Under the pieces are notes generated by a model. It made no database searches. It was not told the DNA's origin and saw nothing but the letters and a program-made list of their open reading frames with translations. Shown piece by piece: positions 15,444 through 23,036 of a stretch of 49,716 nt of DNA; positions within the stretch are counted from its first letter, which is position 1; each line of letters begins with the position of its first letter. Source of the stretch: Azohydromonas lata NBRC 102462 (lineage in GTDB: Bacteria; Pseudomonadota; Gammaproteobacteria; Burkholderiales; Burkholderiaceae_C). The stretch is from contig CAMCTE010000001.1 in assembly GCA_945878385.1 (NCBI GenBank), positions 1-49,716 on the forward strand. Direction: 5' to 3'. A program made the position numbers and the translations under genes.

Positions 15444-18404
15444 GTGAAAACTCTACGATTGACCGCCATTGCCACGGCCTCTGCCGTGGTTTGTTCCTTC
15501 GCAGCCGCCCAAACCGCTCCCTCGACGGAGAAGGTAGAGGTGACGGGTTCGCTGATCAAGCGCACCGACCGCGAGACGCCTTCCGTGGTGGAAGTGATCA
15601 CCAAGGAAGACATCCGGTCCTCGGGCTACGCGACGGTGGAGGAATTCCTCAAGTCCAAGTCCTATGTGGACAACTCGTCGATCCAGGACGGCTTTGGCAC
15701 CGGTTTCGTCAGCGGCATCTCCACCTATTCGCTGCGCGGCTTCGGCTCGCAAGGCACCCTGGTGCTGATCAACGGACGGCGCATTGCGCCAGTGGCAGCG
15801 GTGGACATCAACTTTGGCCGCGGTTCGCTGATCAGCGTGAATTCGCTGCCGCAGGGGGCCATTGACCGAATTGAGGTTCTCAAGGACGGCGCCTCGGCCC
15901 TGTACGGTTCAGACGCCATGGCCGGCGTGGTGAACTATGTGCTCAAGCGCGAATACCAGGGCCTGGAGGCCTCCACCACCTACAGTGCCAACGACAAGCG
16001 CGTGGGCCCGACCAAGTCGGCCAATGTGACCTTTGGCTTTGGCGGCCTGGATTCCAAGGGGTTCAACATCTTCGGTGGCCTCGAAGTGGCCAGCCGCGGC
16101 AATGTGTACCTGTCGGCACTGACCGCCCGCGGCCGCTTCAAGGACTTCCAGAGCTACCTGACCACCTCGGCCGGCAGCCTGGAGCGCTTCTCGCCGAGCT
16201 CGGTCAATTCGCTCTATGGCAACTACTACGCCCTGCCAACCGCCTACCCAGCCACCCGCACCCTGCCCAACGGTGAAGTGGTTTCCGGCAGCAGCTCTTC
16301 AGGCCCGCTGTTCCTGGGCGCGCTGTCGGGTTGCCCGACCGACCGCACGGTGGGCCAGGGCGTGCCCAACCGGCTGCCCGGCTTCCTGACCACCACGCCC
16401 TCCATGCCCAACGGCATGTGCCGCTACACCACGGACAACGACCTCGAATACATCGCTGGACAAGACCGCCTGAACGGCTCCCTGCGCGGCACCATGGCCC
16501 TGGGCAAAGACTGGACTGCCTACGCCGATGTGATGCTGTCCAAGACCAAAACGGTTGAGAACTTCTCGCCCTACGCCCTGACCGCCACCGTGTTCACCGC
16601 TGGAACGGCCGGCCGCGCCGTGACCTGGCCGCTGATCAATGGCACCTTCCTGGCCCAAAGCGCCATCGTGCTGCCGGCCACGCACCCGGACAACCCGACG
16701 CGCGGCACGGCCAACGCCCAGGCCGTGCAACTGCTGTATCGCTTCGAGGACATCCCGCAGCAGGCCATCTCCGACCTCCAATCCACGCGCTTTACCGCTG
16801 GGGCCATCGGTACCTGGGGCGCGTGGGACATTGACGCCGCCTTGGTGTACAGCAAGATGGAAAACAGCTCCATCCGCACCAACCGGATGCTGTCTTCTGG
16901 CCTGACGGCAGCCATCGGCCCCAATGGCAGCGCTTACCGCTTCGGCAAGATCAACACGCCCGAAGCCATCTCCACCCTGGTGGCTGATGCGACTGTGAAG
17001 GGCTCGTCGTCGATCCTGTCGACCGATGTCCGCGCCTCTCGCGACCTGTTCAAGATGGCCGGTGGCAACGCAGCCGTGGCCGTGGGTGCCGAGTTCCGCC
17101 GCGAAGAGCTGTCTTCCATACCGGACGACAACTACCAGAAGGGCAACTACATCGGACTGGTGGCCAACGGTACATCAGGCTCGCGCGACTCCAAGGCTGC
17201 GTTCGCCGAGTTCCGCTTGCCGGTGATGAAGAACCTGGAAGGCCAACTGGCTGCGCGCACCGAGTCGTATTCCGACTTCGGCAGCGCCACCACCGGCAAG
17301 GCCGGCTTCAAGTGGGACCCGATCAAGTCCACGCTGTCGATCCGCGGCACCCTGGCCTCGGGCTTCCGGGCACCTTCGATTTCGCAGATCAGCAACTCCT
17401 ACCTGGTGTCCTTCCACAACAACCAGGAACAGCGCGTCTTTGACCCGATCCGCTGCAACTCCAGCAACCCGGCCAACCCGGTGAGCCTGGCCGGCACGAC
17501 CTCGCCGTTTGCGGCACGCGACTGCAACGTGCTGGGCTTCTCAGCCGTGGGCGCAGGCCAAAACGCGGGCAACCTGCCCACGGTCATCAGCGCCAATCCG
17601 AACCTCAAGCCCGAGACCTCGCGCTCGGCCACCTTCGGCTTCATCCTGTCGCCCACCAAGAGCGTGGACCTGTCGATGGACTACTGGCAGTTCGAACGCA
17701 ACAATGAGATCCGGGTGCAGCGCGGCCTGGACATCATGAATGCGTACATCGCCAACCAGTCGGCCAACGCATCCTTGATTCTGCGTGACCCCAACCAGTC
17801 CACCTGGCTGCCGGGCGTGGCCAACAGCGGCCCGATCCTGGCTCTGGTGCGGCAGTACGGCAATTTCAACTTCACGGCCACCAACGGCGTGGACTACGAC
17901 CTGAGCTGGCGTCTGCTGGAAGAAGGCACCAACCGGGTGACGGCCACCTTCGCCGGTACACGCACCTTCAAATACGACCAACAGGTGCTGTCGGGTACCG
18001 AACCCAGCCGCCTGGTGAACACCGCCATCGTGCAGGAAGCGCCCAAGAACCGCTACAACATGCGGGTGGAGTGGAGGGGTGAGAAGTGGACCAGCTGGGG
18101 CCGGGTGAACCACATCGACTCGATGCGGGTGAGCTCGACCTCGTTGTGCGAGACCTCCACCTCCACCGTGTACGTACCGCTTCGCGCAGAAGGCCTGTGC
18201 CTGTTGGGTGCCGAGCGCACCTTCGACCTGGGGATGAGCTACCGCGGCATCAAGAGCCTGGTGCTGGCCGGCAGCGTGCTGAATGTGGGCAATTCGTACA
18301 GCCGCTCGGTGGGCATCCCCAACATCTTCACTTACTGGGACCTGGGCACGCCGGGCATGTTGGGCCGTCGCTTCTCGCTGACCGCGAGCTACGACTTCAA
18401 GTAA
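15444..18404 (+). CDS. TonB-dependent outer-membrane receptor
   Basis: This protein of about 986 residues is predicted to import a bound ligand across the outer membrane using TonB energy. From the GTG at 15444 it has a clear signal peptide (KTLRLTAIATASAVVC to SFAAAQ). The plug domain follows, with VEVTGSLIKR as a TonB-box-like start, LVLINGRRIAPVA, and the signature IDRIEVLKDGASALYGSDAMAGVVNYV. The rest is a beta-barrel that ends in SLTASYDFK. The frame opens earlier at GTG 15384, but that would bury the signal peptide behind 20 polar residues. The plug resembles the broad class used for siderophores, oligosaccharides or other organic ligands; the substrate is unknown. No TonB-ExbBD genes are nearby. 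Confidence 0.9.
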   Translation: MKTLRLTAIATASAVVCSFAAAQTAPSTEKVEVTGSLIKRTDRETPSVVEVITKEDIRSSGYATVEEFLKSKSYVDNSSIQDGFGTGFVSGISTYSLRGFGSQGTLVLINGRRIAPVAAVDINFGRGSLISVNSLPQGAIDRIEVLKDGASALYGSDAMAGVVNYVLKREYQGLEASTTYSANDKRVGPTKSANVTFGFGGLDSKGFNIFGGLEVASRGNVYLSALTARGRFKDFQSYLTTSAGSLERFSPSSVNSLYGNYYALPTAYPATRTLPNGEVVSGSSSSGPLFLGALSGCPTDRTVGQGVPNRLPGFLTTTPSMPNGMCRYTTDNDLEYIAGQDRLNGSLRGTMALGKDWTAYADVMLSKTKTVENFSPYALTATVFTAGTAGRAVTWPLINGTFLAQSAIVLPATHPDNPTRGTANAQAVQLLYRFEDIPQQAISDLQSTRFTAGAIGTWGAWDIDAALVYSKMENSSIRTNRMLSSGLTAAIGPNGSAYRFGKINTPEAISTLVADATVKGSSSILSTDVRASRDLFKMAGGNAAVAVGAEFRREELSSIPDDNYQKGNYIGLVANGTSGSRDSKAAFAEFRLPVMKNLEGQLAARTESYSDFGSATTGKAGFKWDPIKSTLSIRGTLASGFRAPSISQISNSYLVSFHNNQEQRVFDPIRCNSSNPANPVSLAGTTSPFAARDCNVLGFSAVGAGQNAGNLPTVISANPNLKPETSRSATFGFILSPTKSVDLSMDYWQFERNNEIRVQRGLDIMNAYIANQSANASLILRDPNQSTWLPGVANSGPILALVRQYGNFNFTATNGVDYDLSWRLLEEGTNRVTATFAGTRTFKYDQQVLSGTEPSRLVNTAIVQEAPKNRYNMRVEWRGEKWTSWGRVNHIDSMRVSSTSLCETSTSTVYVPLRAEGLCLLGAERTFDLGMSYRGIKSLVLAGSVLNVGNSYSRSVGIPNIFTYWDLGTPGMLGRRFSLTASYDFK

Positions 18405-18454
18405 GCCCGCATCACGCCATGGGCTGCGGCCCGTGGTGACTTGATCGCCTTGCA

Positions 18455-18484
18455 CGGGCGCACACCCCACAGGTTGTGCGCCCG
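18455..18484. terminator. Bidirectional terminator between TonB receptor and DUF3297 gene
   Basis: A 10-bp perfect stem, CGGGCGCACA (18455-18464) with TGTGCGCCCG (18475-18484), encloses a 10-nt loop. It lies between two convergent stops (18404 and 18492). The flanks ATTCATTTC on one side and GCA-rich sequence on the other are weak U-tracts. Position and stability favour a shared terminator. Confidence 0.6.
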
Positions 18485-18491
18485 ATTCATT

Positions 18492-18734
18492 TCAGCGCAG
18501 GTAAACCTCCACCACGCCCTTGAGCTTGATGAGCAGGGGCCGCCCATGGCGGTCAACGGTCTTGCCGGAGGGCACCTTCACCCAGCCTTCACTGATGCAG
18601 TATTCCTCGACATCGAAGCGCTCCTTGCCGTTGAGGCGGATGCCGATGTCGTGCTGCATCAGTTCGCGCACATGGTGCGGGCTGCGGGGGTCGGTGGACA
18701 GGCGGTCGGGCAGGGTGGGGGTGGGTTCGCTCAT
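18492..18734 (-). CDS. DUF3297 family protein
   Basis: This small 80-residue protein carries the conserved block of DUF3297: PDRLSTDPRSPHHVRELMQHDIGIRLNGK, DVEEYCISEGWVKVPSGKT and LLIKLKGVVEVYL. The family is widespread in proteobacteria and has no known function; it is presumably cytosolic, with no signal or membrane segment. The frame is open to 18764, but the ATG at 18734 gives the family-typical start MSEPTPTLPD. It is a single gene flanked by a terminator downstream and divergent from the fumarylacetoacetate-hydrolase family gene. Confidence 0.85.
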   Translation of the reverse strand: MSEPTPTLPDRLSTDPRSPHHVRELMQHDIGIRLNGKERFDVEEYCISEGWVKVPSGKTVDRHGRPLLIKLKGVVEVYLR

Positions 18735-18834
18735 GGTGGGATTGTCGCGCTGAGTTCGGCGCACCTCGGCGAAACAGTCTGACTACAAACCAAAGGGCTG
18801 TTCGAACCCCAGGACCAGCCCCACCTGCTGTAGA

Positions 18835-18908
18835 TTCGGTGCCCAGCACCGAAACCCCGATCGACCGGCTGTAGGCCGGCGGTCTCAACACACGCCGCCC
18901 ACAGGCGG
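18835..18908 (+). promoter_or_regulatory. Structured leader: three consecutive hairpins before the FAH-family gene
   Basis: Three stem-loops lie in tandem just before the start codon at 18920. The first is TTCGGTGC-CCA-GCACCGAA (18835-18853, 8 bp). The second is CCGGC-TGTAG-GCCGG (18865-18879). The third is CCGCC-CACA-GGCGG (18895-18908). I do not recognise a known riboswitch. It may be a cis-acting RNA leader, an attenuator or protein-binding DNA. Confidence 0.4.
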
Positions 18909-18919
18909 TTGCCCATCCC

Positions 18920-19774
18920 ATGAAACTGCTGCGCCATGGCCCCATCGGGCAAGAAAAACCCGGCCTGCTCGACGCCCAAGGCCAAGTGCGGGATCTCTCC
19001 AGTCTGATTCCCGACCTCACGCCACAACAGTTGGCACCGGCTGCGCTGACCGCACTGCAGCAGCAGGTGGCCGCACAGGGCTCCTCATTGCCGGTGGTGG
19101 CGCCGGGCACGCGCCTGGGCGTGCCCATCGCCGGCGTCCGCCAGTTTCTGGGCGTGGGCCTGAACTACCGCCAACACGCCATCGAGGCGGGCATGGCCAT
19201 CCCCACCGAGCCCATCGTGTTTTCCAAGAGCATCACCGCCTTGGCAGGCCCGGATGACGATTTGCCGCTGCCTCCCGGCTCGGTCGCGCTGGACTATGAA
19301 GTGGAACTGGGCATCGTCATCGGCAGCACCACTCGGCGTGTGACGCAGGCCCAAGCCCTGGCGCATGTGGCCGGCTATGTGCTGGCCAACGATGTGAGCG
19401 AACGGGATTGGCAGCTGCACCGCGGCGGGCAGTGGCTCAAGGGCAAGTGCCACGACGGCTTCGGCCCCATCGGCCCCTGGCTGGTGACCACCGATGAAGT
19501 GCCTGATCCTCAACAAGTGGGTCTGAAGTTGAGCGTCAACGGTGAAGCGCGCCAGGACAGCAGCACCGGCGACATGATCTTCGGCGTGGCCGAAATCGTG
19601 AGCTACCTCAGCCAGTTCATGACGCTGTTGCCTGGCGATGTGATCGTCACCGGCACACCGCAGGGCGTGGGCATGGGCTTCAAGCCGCCGAAGTACCTGC
19701 AGCACGGAGATGTGGTCGAGTTGTCGAGCCCTCAGTTGGGGCGGCAGCGGCAGCGTGTGGTGGCGTTGGGCTGA
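18920..19774 (+). CDS. Fumarylacetoacetate hydrolase (FAH) family protein
   Basis: This 284-residue cytosolic enzyme has the FAH fold, whose members cleave or decarboxylate beta-diketo acids with a Mg2+ cofactor. The conserved GVGLNYRQHAIEAG, the metal-ligand region LDYEVELGIVIG, and GYVLANDVSERDWQ, KCHDGFGPIGPWLV and GDVIVTGTPQGVGMGF are all present. Length and motifs match 2-hydroxyhepta-2,4-diene-1,7-dioate isomerase/acylpyruvase-like members. The exact substrate cannot be assigned. It is preceded by three hairpins and lies 170 nt upstream of an exported lyase-like gene on the same strand, so they may share a pathway, although a hairpin at 19796-19821 separates them. Confidence 0.88.
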   Translation: MKLLRHGPIGQEKPGLLDAQGQVRDLSSLIPDLTPQQLAPAALTALQQQVAAQGSSLPVVAPGTRLGVPIAGVRQFLGVGLNYRQHAIEAGMAIPTEPIVFSKSITALAGPDDDLPLPPGSVALDYEVELGIVIGSTTRRVTQAQALAHVAGYVLANDVSERDWQLHRGGQWLKGKCHDGFGPIGPWLVTTDEVPDPQQVGLKLSVNGEARQDSSTGDMIFGVAEIVSYLSQFMTLLPGDVIVTGTPQGVGMGFKPPKYLQHGDVVELSSPQLGRQRQRVVALG

Positions 19775-19795
19775 AGTGATCAGCTTCATCGAGCG

Positions 19796-19821
19796 GCGCG
19801 GCCTGCTGGCCTGAGCCGCGC
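19796..19821 (+). terminator. Possible weak terminator after the FAH-family gene
   Basis: GCGCGGC (19796-19802) pairs with GCCGCGC (19815-19821) around a 12-nt loop, 22 nt after the FAH-family stop. No long T-run follows, so factor-independent termination would be weak. A further small hairpin, GGGTTT-TCCG-AAACCC (19874-19889), lies in the same 170-bp gap ahead of the lyase gene and might be part of that gene's own promoter region. Confidence 0.35.
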
Positions 19822-19944
19822 TTCGTGGCGGCGTCAGGCCTGGCCTTTGGAACGCCCCAGCGGCAACCCATTAGGGTTTTCCGAAACCCCCAAGGGTAGG
19901 CGCTGGCCTAGAGTGGAGCCGGTCAACACCCGGTTGGAGTACCC

Positions 19945-21564
19945 ATGAGCCGCGTTCCTGTTCGCAAGCCCTCCCCCACACCGCTGGCTTGGGCCGCAGC
20001 CGTGTGGTGGGGCACTTTTGCCGCCGCCACCGCACATGCCGCGGACATCAAAGATGTGCCCTGCCGCACCACGGCCGAGTGCCTTGCAGAAAACGCACGG
20101 GTGCGGGGCGAGGTGTTCAAGAACGACACCAGCAAGACAGCCGAACTGCAGGATGTCTTCTACTGGACCAACCGCATCAACATGGCCTCCACCGTGATGC
20201 TGCACGAGCGCGGCCTGTTGGACAAGGCCAATGCAGCCCGCATCGCCGAAGGCATCGAACATGCGGTGGCACAGGCCGGCAAACCGGGCGGCAAGCGCCC
20301 GACCGACTACCTGCAGATCGAGAACATCATCGCGGAAAAGGCAGGCCCTGAGGCCACCTTCATCCACGCCGGGCGCAGCCGGCAGGACATCTTGGCCACC
20401 GTGCGCGTGTCGCGCCTTCGCACCGCCATGATGGATGTGGCCGACCGGCTGCTGTTGCTTCGCAAGACGGTGCTGGACATCGCCGAGCAGCACAAGGACA
20501 CCATGGTGCCCGCCTATACCAACGGCGTGCAGGCCCAGCCGATCACCTACGGCCACTACCTGCTGGCCTTTGCCGATTCCTTCGCGCGCGATTCCGCTCG
20601 CATCCGCGACCTCTATGCGCGCCTGAATCTCAGCCCCATGGGCACAGCGGTGTTGGCCAATTCGGCCTGGCCCCTGGACCGCCCGCGCTTGGCGCAGCTG
20701 CTGGGTTTTGACGGCATGGTGGTGAACTCAATGGATGCCGGGCAGATCATCACTTTTGATGTGCCCTTGGAGGCCAGCGCCATCGTCAGCAACACCGCCA
20801 TCCGCATCGGCGCGCTGCTCGAAGATGTGCACACGCAGTACCACCAAAGCCGCCCCTGGTTGCTGCTGGAATCGGGCTCCACCTACACCAGCAGCGCCAT
20901 GCCGCAGAAGCAAAACCCCGGCGTGGTCATGAACGCGCGTGCCAAGGCCTCGGATGTGGTGGCCGCCTCACACTGGATGTCGCTGCGCGCGCACAACGTG
21001 AACCCCGGGATGACCGAGTACAAGGATTCGTGGACCCAGACGCGCAACTTCCTCTACACGGTGGAATTGCTGGAGCAGACCGTTCGGGTGCTGAAGTCTT
21101 TGCGGTTGAACCCTGAGCGGGCCCTTGAGGAACTGCGCGGCGACTGGACCACCTCGTCGGAGTTGGCCGACACGCTGCAGCGCATCAGCGGCATCCCTTT
21201 CCGCGCCGGTCATGCCTTCGCCACGGCCGTGGTGAACAAGGCCCGTGAAAAGGGCTGGCGCCCCGACCAGTTCCCCTACGAAGAGGCCGTGCCCCTGTAT
21301 GCCGCGGCAGCAGCGCGCTACGGCATCCAGCCGGCCACCCTGCCCTTGACGGCCGCGCAGTTCAAGCAGTCGCTGTCGCACGAGGAAATGGTGCGCACCC
21401 GCGTGGGCGTGGGCGGGCCGCAACCGGCTGAAGTGGCCCGCATGCTGCAACTGGGGCGTCAAAGCCTGAAGCAGGACGAGGAATGGCTCAGGCAGCGCCT
21501 GGGCGCGCTGGCGCAGGCCGAGGCCTTGCTCAACGCACGTTTTGGTGCTTTGACAGGAAAATAG
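19945..21564 (+). CDS. Exported argininosuccinate lyase-like protein (fumarase/aspartase superfamily)
   Basis: This 539-residue protein has an argininosuccinate-lyase-like core preceded by an apparent Sec signal peptide: basic start, hydrophobic WAAAVWWGTFAAAT, and cleavage after AHA, before ADIKDV. Mature residues include a cysteine pair, CRTTAEC. The lyase regions are HAGRSRQD near residue 143, QAQPITYGH near 196, and the catalytic-loop signature SSAMPQKQNPG near 318. Compared with canonical ArgH (HTGRSRNDQ, EDVH, MPQKKNP), the Asn-Asp-Gln is Gln-Asp-Ile, the EDVH segment is replaced by TDYLQIEN, and the second lysine of the loop is Gln. It probably cleaves another N-substituted aspartate/succinyl compound in the periplasm. 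Substrate and reaction are not established. Confidence 0.8.
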   Translation: MSRVPVRKPSPTPLAWAAAVWWGTFAAATAHAADIKDVPCRTTAECLAENARVRGEVFKNDTSKTAELQDVFYWTNRINMASTVMLHERGLLDKANAARIAEGIEHAVAQAGKPGGKRPTDYLQIENIIAEKAGPEATFIHAGRSRQDILATVRVSRLRTAMMDVADRLLLLRKTVLDIAEQHKDTMVPAYTNGVQAQPITYGHYLLAFADSFARDSARIRDLYARLNLSPMGTAVLANSAWPLDRPRLAQLLGFDGMVVNSMDAGQIITFDVPLEASAIVSNTAIRIGALLEDVHTQYHQSRPWLLLESGSTYTSSAMPQKQNPGVVMNARAKASDVVAASHWMSLRAHNVNPGMTEYKDSWTQTRNFLYTVELLEQTVRVLKSLRLNPERALEELRGDWTTSSELADTLQRISGIPFRAGHAFATAVVNKAREKGWRPDQFPYEEAVPLYAAAAARYGIQPATLPLTAAQFKQSLSHEEMVRTRVGVGGPQPAEVARMLQLGRQSLKQDEEWLRQRLGALAQAEALLNARFGALTGK

Positions 21565-21589
21565 GCGCAGCAGCCCGGTGCGCTGCGCC
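21564..21589. terminator. Bidirectional terminator between the lyase gene and mnmE
   Basis: GGCGCAGC (21564-21571) and GCTGCGCC (21582-21589) form an 8-bp perfect stem with a 10-nt loop. The stem begins at the last base of the lyase stop codon and ends just before the convergent mnmE stop. The location between converging genes supports a shared terminator, though no long T-run is present. Confidence 0.55.
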
Positions 21590-21591
21590 GA

Positions 21592-23022
21592 TCACTTCCC
21601 GATGCAAAAGCTCGAGAAGATCACGCCCAGGAGGTCGTCCGCGCTCAACTGCCCGGTGATCTCCCCCAGCGCCTGATGGGCCACGCGCAGTTCTTCGGCC
21701 AGCAGGTCCAGTGCCGGGGCGGCGCACTGCAGTTGGGCCTGCGCCTGCGCCAGGTGCGCCGCACAACGCTGCAGGGCCTGCAGGTGGCGAGTGCGCGCAA
21801 TGGCCACGCCTTCGGGCAGGGCCTGCCAACCCGCGCGGGCCAACAGGGCGGCCCGCAAGGCATCCAGCCCCGCGCCGGTTCGGGCTGAAACCTGCAAGGC
21901 TTCGGGCAGGCTGTCGTTCAACGCGCCCACCGCATCCACCTTGTTGTGGACCGCCACCACGCGGGCCGGGTCCACCCCATGCTGGCGAAGCTGGGCTTCA
22001 ATCAGGCGGTCGGCCGCCGCGTAGTCGGCGCGTGCCCTGCGCGAAAGGTCGCTCAAAAAAAGCACGGCATCGGCACCGCGAATGGCCTCCCAGCTGCGCT
22101 CGATGCCGATGCGCTCCACTTCGTCACTGGCCTCCTGCGCGTCGCGCAGGCCGGCCGTATCCACCACATGCAGCGGCACCCCTTCAATCTGCAGGGCCTG
22201 CTCAATGCGGTCGCGCGTGGTGCCCGCAATCGGCGTGACGATGGCCACCTCCTGCCCTGCCAGTGCGTTGAGAAGCGAGCTCTTGCCCACATTGGGCTGG
22301 CCCGCAATCACCACCCGCAGCCCCTCGCGCAGCAACACGCCCTGGCGCGTTTGCGCCAGCACGGCGGCCAGTGCTTCCTCGATGCCATCGAGCTGCCCCT
22401 GCGCATCGGCTTTCTGCAGAAAGTCGATTTCTTCTTCGGGGAAATCCAGCGTGGCCTCCACCAGCATGCGCAGGTGCAGCAGGCGCTGCGCCAGGGCGTC
22501 GATGCGCTGGGAAAACTCGCCCTGCAAGGAACGCGCAGCCGAGCGAGCCGCGGCTTCGGTGCCCGCATCGATCAGGTCGGCCACCGCCTCGGCCTGCGCC
22601 AAATCGAGCTTGTCGTTCAGGAATGCACGCCGTGTGAATTCACCCGGTTCGGCCAAACGAAGGCCGGGCAACAAAGCCTCGCGGCCGTGAACTGGTGTGG
22701 CCTGCGATGAGGCCGCCGCCTCCAGGCAGCGCTGCACCAACATCTGCAGCACCACAGGCCCGCCGTGCGCCTGCAGTTCGAGCACATCTTCACCGGTGTA
22801 GGAGTGCGGGGCTTCGAAGAACAGGGCCAGGCCCTGGTCGATGGGGTGGCCCTGAGCGTCCAGGAACGGCGTGTAGGTGGCGTGGCGCGGCTTGAGCCAC
22901 TGCCCGCACAGCGCCTGCGCCAGCGGCTTCAAGCCCGCGCCCGACACCCGCACGATGCCCACCGCGCCACGCCCCGGCGCGGTGGCCACCGCCACGATGG
23001 GGTCCTGGTCGCGGGGCAGCAC
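21592..23022 (-). CDS. mnmE: tRNA uridine-5-carboxymethylaminomethyl(34) synthesis GTPase MnmE
   Basis: This 476-residue GTPase works with MnmG to make cmnm5U at the tRNA wobble position. The N-terminal folate-binding domain begins DPIVAVATAPGRGAVGIVRVSG. The helical domain is interrupted by a Ras-like G domain with P-loop GQPNVGKSSLLNAL, switch motif IAGTTRDRIEQ and DTAGLRD. The C-terminus ends in the essential CIGK. The length is slightly above E. coli (454). It is the last gene of the rpmH-rnpA-yidD-yidC-mnmE series and starts 14 nt after the yidC stop. Confidence 0.96.
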   Translation of the reverse strand: MLPRDQDPIVAVATAPGRGAVGIVRVSGAGLKPLAQALCGQWLKPRHATYTPFLDAQGHPIDQGLALFFEAPHSYTGEDVLELQAHGGPVVLQMLVQRCLEAAASSQATPVHGREALLPGLRLAEPGEFTRRAFLNDKLDLAQAEAVADLIDAGTEAAARSAARSLQGEFSQRIDALAQRLLHLRMLVEATLDFPEEEIDFLQKADAQGQLDGIEEALAAVLAQTRQGVLLREGLRVVIAGQPNVGKSSLLNALAGQEVAIVTPIAGTTRDRIEQALQIEGVPLHVVDTAGLRDAQEASDEVERIGIERSWEAIRGADAVLFLSDLSRRARADYAAADRLIEAQLRQHGVDPARVVAVHNKVDAVGALNDSLPEALQVSARTGAGLDALRAALLARAGWQALPEGVAIARTRHLQALQRCAAHLAQAQAQLQCAAPALDLLAEELRVAHQALGEITGQLSADDLLGVIFSSFCIGK

Positions 23023-23036
23023 GGCGGTTCAGGCCC

